This document shows, piece after piece, positions 34,280 to 43,199 of a stretch of DNA of 64,000 nucleotides (positions are counted from its first letter, which is position 1; the number at the start of each line of letters is the position of its first letter). The stretch is from the NCBI GenBank assembly GCA_008477525.1, contig SPDT01000006.1, forward strand, positions 2,507,501-2,571,500, given 5' to 3'. This DNA comes from Hypomyces perniciosus (Eukaryota > Ascomycota > Sordariomycetes > Hypocreales > Hypocreaceae). Both the position numbers and the translations under genes were made by a program. The notes beneath the pieces were generated by a model, which searched no databases, was not told where the DNA came from, and saw nothing but the letters and a program-made list of their open reading frames with translations.

Positions 34280-34779
34280 ATGACAAGAGGAAACGCACGA
34301 TCCCGCTCCAATGATTCCGATCCTGGCGTTGCTGCACTTCAGGTACAAAAGCGCATACTACAAGTGAGTCACAGAATGAAAGCATTCTTCTTAACAAGAA
34401 ATTGACATTTCATCAGTTGAAGAAAGAGCGAGACGCCCGGATAAGAGCCGTCGTTGCAGAGTCCTACACTGCGTTGGCAGATCTTCGATCACGAGTGATT
34501 GCTCATAATGAAGAGTATCAGCAGCAGAGGTAACAAAACCACAATGCATACCCCGCTCTAGCTCTAACGCATGGCAGGGCAAAGAGACGTGCGCAATGTG
34601 TGATGAACATTGTAGAGTTGGTGGAGAGAAGGGGTCACATTGAGACCAAGATGGTGGAAGTTGTTACCAAAATACACTCAACGATGCGGGAGCTAGAGGA
34701 GATGATGATGGCCGGTTATCTGGGAAGGGAGAGGGATGCGATCTCATCAAGAGATGCACTGGCAGGTCATCATACTTGA
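34280..34779 (+). CDS. Small coiled-coil protein, unknown function
   Basis: Three exons reconstructed by eye: 34280-34363, 34417-34529 and 34578-34779, giving 132 aa. Introns of 53 and 48 nt have strong signals (GTGAGT...CATCAG and GTAACA...CTCTAAC...GGCAG), and all frames join. The product is almost wholly helical and charged: QVQKRILQLKKERDARI, SYTALADLRSRV, then NIVELVERRGHIETKMVEVV and TMRELEEMMMAGYLGRE, consistent with one long coiled coil. No membrane span or known motif. The size and helicity would suit a subunit of a kinetochore, spindle or vesicle-tether complex, but that is a guess. It is tail-to-tail with COX17, with 155 bp between stops. Confidence 0.72.
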
Positions 34780-34934
34780 ACAGGGGTTGTATAAGCTGTC
34801 GCAGAGGTTACAAAGGCTGAGTTGGATGCCTTCAAAGCAACGGCCATTAATGTTGAAAGGGGAATTGAATTTTCCGATCCGTCTATGTGATTTTGTACAC
34901 AGCCTGCATCAGACTGAAACCTATCTTGATATCA

Positions 34935-35286
34935 TTACACTTGGTATCCGAAACCCGCCATGCAGCTCTTGTATTGATCCACAAGGGACTTGCAATCAGC
35001 AACTGGGTCTTTGGCATTGGAGAACAGCATGCATTCGTCTCGCTTTGACTTTTCCTCCTTGCACACACAGCATGGCTATTTACAACAATTAGATACGACA
35101 GATGATGGCAAACGAGATAGACTCACCTTTGGCCGAGAGGTGTTGGCGGAGGTTGCGGATGAAGCCACTGGCGCAGATGCTGAGGCTTTCACAGAGTGGT
35201 TAGTTGAAGTTGCAATCGCGAATAGTTGGCAAGTATAATTTAGATGGACATTCAGACATACAGAAAGTTGCAGTTTTGGAATCCAT
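34935..35286 (-). CDS. COX17: Cytochrome c oxidase copper chaperone Cox17
   Basis: Three short exons on the minus strand: 35286-35262, 35179-35127 and 35075-34935; 72 aa. The last exon encodes PCCVCKEEKSKRDEC, then ADCKSLVDQYKSCMAGFGYQV. This gives the copper-binding Cys-Cys (residues 28-29) and twin Cx9C pairs (31/41 and 54/64), which define Cox17, an intermembrane-space protein imported by Mia40 that delivers Cu(I) to Sco1 and Cox11. The N-terminus is a short Ser/Ala-rich linker after MDSKTATF. Intron 2 (35076-35126) has GTGAGT...AAATAG. Intron 1 (35180-35261) starts GTATGT and could end at CTCAG (used here) or two codons upstream at GAAAG. The upstream region with CCAAT is shared with the Hsp20 gene. 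Confidence 0.9.
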
Positions 35287-35443
35287 GGTGCTTCAGGTCT
35301 TGTGCAATGGATTTGCGATTTGGCTTTGGATCAAGAAGTCTTGTCTTCCACCATCTTTTTTCCCATGTCGGTAGTATCAACGATCACGCCAGGGTACGTA
35401 CCTACGACGTTGAATGCATTTCTAAGCCACGAAATTGTGCCGG

Positions 35444-35448
35444 CCAAT
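35444..35448 (+). promoter_or_regulatory. CCAAT box upstream of COX17
   Basis: CCAAT lies 158 bp from the COX17 start (in reverse orientation to it), with CACGTG 16 bp beyond. A HAP-complex site is plausible for a gene of cytochrome oxidase assembly. Confidence 0.4.
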
Positions 35449-35502
35449 CATGACCTCGCTGACTCACGTGCCAACGCGGGAGCTTCGCGATGAGAGGAGG
35501 CG

Positions 35503-35521
35503 ACGCTGACGTCATCAGCGT
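35503..35521. promoter_or_regulatory. bZIP/CRE-type palindrome
   Basis: Seven-base arms ACGCTGA and TCAGCGT flank CGTCA, and the centre contains the full CRE octamer TGACGTCA (35507-35514). Such sites bind ATF/CREB-type stress regulators in fungi. It is 217 bp from COX17 and about 1.05 kb from the Hsp20 gene. Confidence 0.5.
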
Positions 35522-36453
35522 ATGGTCAGCTCGTTGTGGTACTTTGAAGCACCATATTAAACTGAACATAGACATTGAAAGGATGCAAATGTTCCAGATC
35601 GACTCGATTTGACAGTGGATTTATAGATTCTGTTTGAAGGGATAATGATTTGCAGGAGATTGGGCGACCTAGTGGGAGGAGATGTCCATACCCTGGAGAC
35701 TAGAGCTGGCATTGAATAAGATAAATGGAAATCGAGCCCAAGGATAGATGTTAATTGATTGGACATAGTCTTAAGGTTATCAATCTATTTTCAAGTCCCA
35801 AAAAAATAAATGAAATGGTTCTTTCTTTATTGTAATAATACTCGAGCTCAAGTGCTTAGTGGCGTAACTTCTCATTGTTAGTGTAGGTCACGGCTGGCTG
35901 TATGTAGGTTGATTCAGCTCAACAATGTATAAGTGTGACAGTTCACAATCCCTTCAATCACACCAAAACGAGCACGCACACTCGCAAAAGCGGGGAAAAA
36001 AAAGAAGAGATCACAAGGCAAATGTTCCAACTCTGTAATATAATATATATATATGATTTTTTTACAGTCTTAGAAACATGCTTTACTCAGCAGGCATCTT
36101 TCTCCGCCGTAGACCCGGAATGGTGAATGATCGATCGGTCATGCTTCGGTCCCGATGCCGACCGACCGACCTCCTTTCGCCACGCCAGCCGACTCAGGTG
36201 TACGCGTGTCCGCGTTGCCTTGTCACACCATCTTTTCCAAGTTTACTGGTTCTTGCAATGTCGATAAGCTTCCACAAAGGTCTCAGAGTTAATACCCGAG
36301 GGCTTCGGTCGGTGTCTGGACGGTTCCGTAGGTTGATATTGATCGGAGGCGATAGTACGCCAGCCGTTCTGCCTGGACTCTTGGTGGGAAGGTTACGCGT
36401 CTTATTGAGTTTTCTGACGTTTGGTGTGTCTTGATTTTTGGGTCTCTCTCAAC

Positions 36454-36460
36454 TATAAAA
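36454..36460 (+). promoter_or_regulatory. TATA box of the Hsp20 gene
   Basis: TATAAAA lies 114 bp before the start codon at 36574, a spacing usual for strongly inducible fungal genes. A two-unit heat-shock-like element GAAAGTTC follows at 36490-36497. A TATA box like this was not noticed before the other genes here. Confidence 0.55.
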
Positions 36461-36573
36461 GAGGCCGTATAGATGTCTATTTTCTGCAGAGAAAGTTCGC
36501 TTTATCCCATTGCCCCCCTTCTCACTTAGAACTGCCAACCCATCGACGAACAAAACGCCTATCACTTTTCAAC

Positions 36574-37641
36574 ATGAATTCTCAGCAAATACCTCCTTAT
36601 CAAGAGCACTCCCAGTCCTTTGACCCTAACCACGAGCGGGCTGGTCATGGAGTCGATCATCACGGCTCATCGCCACCCGATCCATTCTCCTATGGAGCAT
36701 ACAATCATGGCCCATTCCCTTACATGAGACAGCATGGTCCTCCTGCCGGACCTTGGGGTGCGGACTTCCCATGGACCTTCATGCAAAATGTCAACGACCC
36801 CAGGAACGGTCCCTGGGGGGGTAGACCTGGCCCATATTCCGGTCGACACTCCCGTGGCGACGTGAATCCGGAAGATACTCCTCGGACTCAGACAGCTCCT
36901 TCTGAAGCCGAACGTGGAGAAGGCAGCAACACCGACGAAAAGGAGAAATCCCTGGATATCAAGAACACCGAGGGCCCCAAACCAGCTGCAGTCGCCTCTG
37001 AAGATGACGACGAAATCTATGCCTCTGACCAGCCTTTCACTCGGAGAGGAGGCCGCGGAGGTCGTGGTGGATGCCGCAGAGGCGGAGGTCACTTCAGAGG
37101 ATACCCCAGAGCCCACCATGGTGTCCCTCCCTTCACCTCCGGACCACACCGTGGCCAGTCTCACCCCGGCGCGCCGCCTGACTTCTTTGGCATGATGCGC
37201 AGCTTCACGGACCACCCATTCTTCCGGGACCTGCAGGACCAAGTAATCCGCAACTTCTCCTCCCACCCCGTCGACTCAAATACCTTCGACCCGCCCGTCG
37301 ATATCTTCAACACCGACGAGGCATTTGTCCTCCACGTATCCCTCCCCGGCGCAAAGAAGGAAGACATTGGCGTGAACTGGAACCCGGAGACGAGCGTACT
37401 GAGCATTGCGGGTGTTGTGCACCGACCTGGTGATGAGGCATTCTTGAAGACTCTTACGTCCGGCGAGAGGAAGATTGGTCTGTTTGAGCGTAAGATTACG
37501 CTGCCTCCGCCTGGAGCGGCGGAGAAGGAGGATGTTGATGATCTTGGGATTACAGCGAGGATGCAAGATGGTATTCTTGTCATTACGGTCCCGAAGATGG
37601 AGAAGGAGTGGACTGAGGTTCGAAAGGTGGATATTGAATAA
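36574..37641 (+). CDS. Hsp20/alpha-crystallin small heat-shock protein with RGG box
   Basis: Single exon, 355 aa. The alpha-crystallin domain fills about residues 240-355: FDPPVDIFNTDEAFVLHVSL, PGAKKEDIGVNWNPE, LFERKITLPP and the hallmark DGILVITVPK. A long N-terminal extension is rich in Gly, Pro, His and aromatic residues (PFPYMRQHGPPAGPWG). It includes an RGG box, TRRGGRGGRGGCRRGGG, near residue 160, unusual for a small heat-shock protein and typical of RNA-binding or condensate-forming proteins. Small heat-shock proteins hold unfolding proteins without ATP. The frame extends 51 codons further upstream, but that part overlaps the TATA box, so the Met at 36574 (AACATGAAT) is chosen. Stress induction is likely from the TATA box. 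Confidence 0.88.
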   Translation: MNSQQIPPYQEHSQSFDPNHERAGHGVDHHGSSPPDPFSYGAYNHGPFPYMRQHGPPAGPWGADFPWTFMQNVNDPRNGPWGGRPGPYSGRHSRGDVNPEDTPRTQTAPSEAERGEGSNTDEKEKSLDIKNTEGPKPAAVASEDDDEIYASDQPFTRRGGRGGRGGCRRGGGHFRGYPRAHHGVPPFTSGPHRGQSHPGAPPDFFGMMRSFTDHPFFRDLQDQVIRNFSSHPVDSNTFDPPVDIFNTDEAFVLHVSLPGAKKEDIGVNWNPETSVLSIAGVVHRPGDEAFLKTLTSGERKIGLFERKITLPPPGAAEKEDVDDLGITARMQDGILVITVPKMEKEWTEVRKVDIE

Positions 37642-38350
37642 GGTATCATAAAGGATAGGAAGAAGTCACTTTGGGCGGTTGATATTGGGATAGGAGCCAT
37701 GGACGGAGAGGAATGAGAAACAAAAAAGATAATTCAATCACAAAAAAAAGATCAAAGAGATTATCAAATAATGAACAAATAAATATGTAATTTGGTTGCA
37801 AGACAACAGCTCTCATCTACACTATGTGAAATAAAGTGAAATGCAGTAAAATATTAATGTCCTTACAGATGCTCAAGACAAGTCAGAGCGCAATTCTTCA
37901 TCAGCCCAGTCAGTGTATTGTAATGTCAATTTATTGATTTGGATCTACCCACTGCCTGTTATCAAAGGCCAAAACTGCGCCTACGCCTATGCCACGGGTA
38001 TATGCTATATAAAAAAGTAGATCAGGCGTGCCGCGTTCTTCTTACAATGATGTGCCCCACTAAAATGTGTATGCTGTATGGGAATAGACATAGAAAAAGG
38101 AGAATGCAAAGAAGGAGGGGACGTGTTAAGAGGGTTGATGAGAAAGGTCCAAAAAAAAAAAGTAAAGCCTCAGAGGCCCGCGCTTCCCAGTGAAAGTATC
38201 GCCCCCCTCTTTGTGTGTCCCAGAAACCAAGTAACCAAAAAAAGTCGATATCCTCCAAAACTCCAACCAAATGTTTGGGACATGAATTCATGACGGGCGA
38301 GTCTTTCGGCCCTCCTGTATGTTTTATTTGTAGCAAGGGTCTTGGACATG
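37642..38350. other. Convergent 3' region
   Basis: About 700 bp, A-rich, between the Hsp20 stop and the stop of the minus-strand 520-aa gene. No gene recognised. Confidence 0.5.
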
Positions 38351-39913
38351 TTATATCAACTCGCCGGCAATCTCTTCCCGTACGTGACGGCACCATTTGA
38401 GAATCGCCGCGTCAAAGTCTAACCAGACTTGTGGACCGCTATTGTAGACGATGCCGAGAGGGTCAATTGAGATCATGACTTCGAATCGAAGCTCGGCGGC
38501 CTTGGCCCAGTAGCGGAGGTTGTCAGCAGACCTGTACGGTTTCTGTGTGTCGACATGGAACGTCGGGATCGCCCCGAACCGTCTCCTAGACTTCTTCACC
38601 ACGGCGTTGTGTAGCTTTACCAGCCGAAGCCCATTCTGCATGTATTGTAGGAAGGGGGTGGGGAGATCTGATGCACTTGATGCTGGTGTCCATTCTGGAA
38701 TAGGCTCGGGATCCATGGACATGAGGAATCGCCATTCTCGCTCCAACTCTCGGCCAGCCCAATCGCCCGTCAACCATGTCCAACTTGCTCGTTCGGTCAG
38801 TTCTGCCGCCTCGATTGACGCCTCTTTTTTCAGGATATCAAAGACACTGTCGATCCAACTGAGCATTTTCTTGATCTCTTCATCCTTCATACCACCTTTG
38901 AAATTTCGCGTGGCCATTTGCTTCAGCACTTCCATGACGCCGAGCAAGTCTGCCCGAACATGCTTCTCTGACTTGATAGAGTCTAGTCGGTCGGGCAGCT
39001 CGTGCGCGGTATAGTACATCTTGGCAGCCCTGATTGCAAGTGTCACAAGGTCGAGGATATTCATCCCCTGCAGTTCATACCAGCTTTGGGTTTCCTCCTG
39101 GGGCATGTTGGGATACTGAGGGGAGTTGGGAGGTTCTTGGTAAGTACCGGCCTTCCGAGCCTCTGCATCACGTAGTGCTTTGGCGGCATCCTGTAAAGTG
39201 GCCTCCAGATCTGCCTTCAGCTCTTTTATCGTGGGCGGCTTGGGCACCACCTTTTCCCTGTGATGATAGGTGCTCACCGTCGGTGGTAGCATGTCCGGCT
39301 CAGACTCCGGGTAGTCGTCATCGTAATAATCGTCCATCTCTTCGATGGGAGACTCTACGATGCTTCCATTGCCGAATCCCTGGGCCGCCAAGTCCGGACT
39401 GCTTCCCATGGACGCATATGACGAGTCGACATCGGATCCGCCGGCTGTAGGAATAGGGCCAGTTCCCTCCAAGGCCGACAGATCCAACGTTGCGCGGGGC
39501 TGCTTCTTACGTGCCAGCTGTCCGCCCTTGCCATCAAGAAGACCCGTTCGAGCAAAGTAATACTGTAGGTGTGCGATGCTGCCCAGACTCATGACGCTCT
39601 CTCGGGACCTGGCACTGGCCGCGAAGTCGGTGCCATGCGGCCGCATATAGCCCCGACGACGGGTTCTGCCCTCGTAGCTGGCTGATGACTGCCTGGACAA
39701 GACGGACAAATCTGACCGACGATTGTATGACCCAGAGGACTGGCGGGAGGACAGGTCGCTGCCAAGCGAGTCACGCGAAGCAGCATCGGTGGTTGAGCCG
39801 TGGGACATGGAAGAAGCCGTGGAAACGCAGCGAGACGGTTTAGGATATGGGCCGATGGCTCGGGTCGGCGACGCCTCGGGCGAGGGTGGTTGTTGATCGT
39901 TGAGGGTCGACAT
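38351..39913 (-). CDS. Conserved hypothetical fungal protein, 520 aa
   Basis: Single exon; I recognise no named family. The N-terminal 170 residues are Ser-rich and disordered with repeated arginine-flanked sites (SSRQSSGSYNRRSDL, LSRQSSASYEGRTRRR) that look like basophilic kinase or 14-3-3 targets. An acidic, Tyr/Asp-rich patch follows (MDDYYDDDYPESEPD). A predicted helical C-terminal half, from about residue 225, is folded-looking: DLVTLAIRAAKMYYTAHELP, LLGVMEVLKQMATRNF, ERASWTWLTGDWAGRELEREW and FEVMISIDPLGIVY. No membrane span, signal peptide or catalytic motif. A large C-terminal domain with a regulated N-tail is consistent with a signalling adaptor, but this is inference. It is divergent from KAR9 over 3.3 kb. 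Confidence 0.75.
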   Translation of the reverse strand: MSTLNDQQPPSPEASPTRAIGPYPKPSRCVSTASSMSHGSTTDAASRDSLGSDLSSRQSSGSYNRRSDLSVLSRQSSASYEGRTRRRGYMRPHGTDFAASARSRESVMSLGSIAHLQYYFARTGLLDGKGGQLARKKQPRATLDLSALEGTGPIPTAGGSDVDSSYASMGSSPDLAAQGFGNGSIVESPIEEMDDYYDDDYPESEPDMLPPTVSTYHHREKVVPKPPTIKELKADLEATLQDAAKALRDAEARKAGTYQEPPNSPQYPNMPQEETQSWYELQGMNILDLVTLAIRAAKMYYTAHELPDRLDSIKSEKHVRADLLGVMEVLKQMATRNFKGGMKDEEIKKMLSWIDSVFDILKKEASIEAAELTERASWTWLTGDWAGRELEREWRFLMSMDPEPIPEWTPASSASDLPTPFLQYMQNGLRLVKLHNAVVKKSRRRFGAIPTFHVDTQKPYRSADNLRYWAKAAELRFEVMISIDPLGIVYNSGPQVWLDFDAAILKWCRHVREEIAGELI

Positions 39914-42900
39914 ATGTGCGCGGGGATATCCGGACTAGCTATGATATATATGGTGCTGAAGTGTTTTTTGACAGCTAGCCGCGACTGTCTCTTTCTAGCA
40001 ATGCCTTTGTTTGCCTTCTCCTCTTCTGAATATCAGGTCTTGGACGGTGTTATTGCTCGGCGAGCACTCGTTTTGCGACTCAATGCATCCAGGTCAAGAC
40101 GGCCTGCGACAGCTCGACAAAGCCAGGCAAGCAGCCCGGATAAAGAGAGAATGCGCAACAGATCGACCGGCAGTGTTATCGATGTGTGGATACGGATACA
40201 GTAACCCCAATGATAAAGTTGGGAAGAAAGTAAAGTCGATGCGGTAGGGCTGCTTTGGTGCTGAAGATCAGAGGCAAAACGACACGGATTCAGGGGGTCT
40301 AAGCGGGTGCCGAAGTTGTGGTGGTGGAGATTGGAAATTGCGTCGCGGTGTCTGGTGTTGACATGCTGGGGGGCCGAAGATTGATGCGAAACGAGGAGGA
40401 GCAAGTACTCAGCACAAGTAGTATTACTGCTAGTACTACTAGTAGTAGTAAGTAAGAGTCACTGGGCACTTTTTTAGTAAGTTAGCCCTGACGCTGACAG
40501 ACAGACACCTTTTGGATATGGATATGGAGAAACGGAAACGGGGCCACGCCGTCTGCTCATCATCATCACCATTATCAAACAGTGCCCAATGCTTGCTTAC
40601 CTACCTGCCCAGTAAGGTACAACGCGTGCCGAGACGCGCAATGGTTGATGTACATACGATAGTAGTATGCTCGATGTGAGTGATGAGTGGCTTCGATAAT
40701 CGATTGGATCCGGCAAGGCCAAGCAAGCCCTGCCCTGGGTCGCCCGGGTCTGGCGACGAATCGCCCCAATTTATTTCCCATCTTTCCGATCCATGGGTTC
40801 GGTCATATCCCAGGGCAACCTGACAGGCGCAATTTCCTGGCATCAACGCGCTGGGTGGAATGTCAGAGCATACTGCTAATACTCCGTACTCGTAGTAGTA
40901 GTAATACTCAGTCCGCACTACGGAGTACTACGAGTAAAACTAGAGAGAGACAAGATTTCATTTTGCTGTTGCCCTGACAGCGGGAATGGCCGAGAAACAG
41001 TACCAGTCTCTCGCTCACGCATATGTAAGTCATTGGATGCACATATATAACCGTTTCTTCTGCAGATGATGTGCGGAATGGGAAACACAGCAGCTTAAGC
41101 GGGCTGTTGCGGAGCGTGGCGCATATGCATGTTGGAAAGGGTCAAACACCTCAACAAGCTCTGTCCTCTCTCATCTCAAACATTTTTGAACGAATGTTTG
41201 TTTGCATTTTATAGTTGAAGTAGTAGTAATACGACATGACGTACGGAGTAGTAGTAGTTCAATCCATAAAGCACGTACCATGTTGTGATAGCCCCCCTGA
41301 TCCGTATTCCGTATGCATCTCATCTCAGGAGTTGGCATACCTATCTACTACTACTTGCCAAACGCACTGATGCCAACAACGTACTTCGTACAAACGCTGG
41401 AAACAGGAGATCAGTCTTTCCATCTCATCCTATAATAGGTACATCTTGTCATCATGATGTGTCTTTGCAGCCGATGCGGGATTCCGATCTGAAGTAGTAT
41501 GCACACGTGTGTGGATAACATGGGTGTGTTCAGGGTCTTTTATGAATTGTCTCTTGTGTCACAACCCCCCTGCTCTTTTATTCCTAACCTTAATTAATAT
41601 ATATATTACTGCTGGTGCTCCGTCCAGAGTGCCCAGATTGCTCCGTAATATGGTTCTGCTAATAATCATAGACAACATTGATGGAGGATACGAGCATCAC
41701 GACACGTGAAGGGACATTGCATGCACTCCGTAATAGCATCCAAGTCGTTTCAAGTCGGTTGAAGGACCCAGAGAGGGCAGGCCTTCAGAAGCACTGTAAA
41801 AGCTCTTGTGCAACGAGTGGGGATGTGCTAATTTGCCTAACAAGCCTGGACAAGGGCTCTATGCCAGTAGGAGCAGTTGGCATAATCCCAACAGCCAACT
41901 CATGCCGTGACCCCGAGGATATGTGCATGCTAGGTAGTACTTGGTACTCGTACTATCTATTGCGTCCCGTCTCTACAGACAACGGATCGTCGGGAGAGAG
42001 AAGTGATCCGTCTCAATGTTAAGATGCAAACGACTATTACTACTAATACTACTACTAGTGGTAGTATCTCCGTTTGTCTAGGCATGAGGGTCGATGCGTG
42101 TGGGCACATACAGACACGCGTATACAGACATCTTCCCATCGTATGGTACGATTATGAGTGTAATAATATAACAATATGCACTCCGTAGGTACGTCTCCGA
42201 TTATTTCCAACATGGCTTCCTCCAACAGGTACTAGTACTACTAAATTGGATTGATCGTGGGAATACATAATGAATGTTACATGGCCATCACACTCGGCTT
42301 AGCACCCGTGTAACTCCATGTTCCTCTCACTCTCCACTTGTCCTCCTTGCTTTCTTTTTTCCCCTTTTGGCTCTGGCTGGAGGATATCGCTGTCATTTTG
42401 GCTTTCTTGTCACCCTTTCTAACCTTTTTTGCTTTCGCTTTCCTCATTCCCCCCCCTCTCTCTTTTCTGCATCCCTTCACTCGCAGGTTCAAGAGCGGCA
42501 CGACACGGTTCAGTTATTAGCTAGCCAATGATCGGCTTCATCACCACACTTGCTGCCGCATCTAGCATCTAGCCAAAACGACGACTGAGCATCTATCGGG
42601 ACATTCAACGGAGCAGTCAAAGCCAAAACCCGCCCAATCGCACGGCCCTGTCTTGTCCTGCACACTTCTGCAGCCTCTCACCAGGGCCATAACGAGCTCT
42701 CCACCTGCGCTGCATATCTGGCCGCCTCCTGTCCAGTCGCCTATTGCGCATTCCACCCAGAGCCTTGTAGGTGCAGCACCAAGTTGGGCCTCGAGCACGG
42801 GAGCTAGGACAGGCACCCAACGAACGTTTTTCCGGTCCACCAGCTCACCCTGCCTCGCAGGAGCCCAGCCAGCAAGCAGCAGCGTTGATTGATTGATGAT

Positions 42901-43199
42901 TGGGCATCGGCGAGAACACCAACTGGCCGTGCGCGACGAAAAAAAAACCCCCATTGCTCCTGGATGGTGGCTTGAAGGTTGAAGGCAACAGTATCCAATC
43001 CGGGCCCTCCACCCCACTGCGCGACGCAAACGCACCTCCAGGACCACAAACAGGGCATCTGTTCAGTGGACGACACACCTGGCGCGCTCCACTGGCGCGT
43101 CGCCTGCTAGCCTGAAGGTACGCTACAGCAAGTGCTGTCCGGGCTGTACTTTAGGCGGCGGGTTTCACTGACCCTGCCCCGTCCCCCAGCGAGTACCCT
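39914..43199. other. 3.3 kb gene-free divergent region with motif cluster
   Basis: No convincing gene. The segment 40400-42260 holds most of the TACTCCGTA family in this half of the window: exact copies at 40880, 40919 and 41242, TACTTCGTA at 41382, and variants near 41305, 41724 and 42179. Between them are AGTAGTA/TACTACT triplet runs (40411-40450, 41220-41262, 42035-42065). The 600 bp before KAR9 are C-rich and may be a leader, with a possible leader intron acceptor (CCCCCAG at 43189). Confidence 0.5.
40880..40927. repeat. Inverted pair of TACTCCGTA motifs
   Basis: TACTCCGTA (40880-40888) and its exact complement TACGGAGTA (40919-40927) flank a GTAGTAGTA tract. They belong to the dispersed noncoding motif family described in the findings. 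Confidence 0.75.

Larger units (their letters stand above)
35287..36573. promoter_or_regulatory. Divergent COX17-HSP20 upstream region
   Basis: 1.29 kb without a gene. Sites seen: CCAAT (35444-35448), CACGTG (35465-35470), a bZIP-type palindrome with TGACGTCA (35503-35521), an A/T-rich block (35760-36065) and, close to the Hsp20 gene, TATAAAA (36454-36460) and GAAAGTTC (36490-36497). Confidence 0.5.

Noticed and set aside
36421..36573. 51-codon N-terminal extension of the Hsp20 protein
   Set aside because: It would start upstream of the TATA box at 36454 and lacks Hsp20-like sequence; the Met at 36574 has better context.
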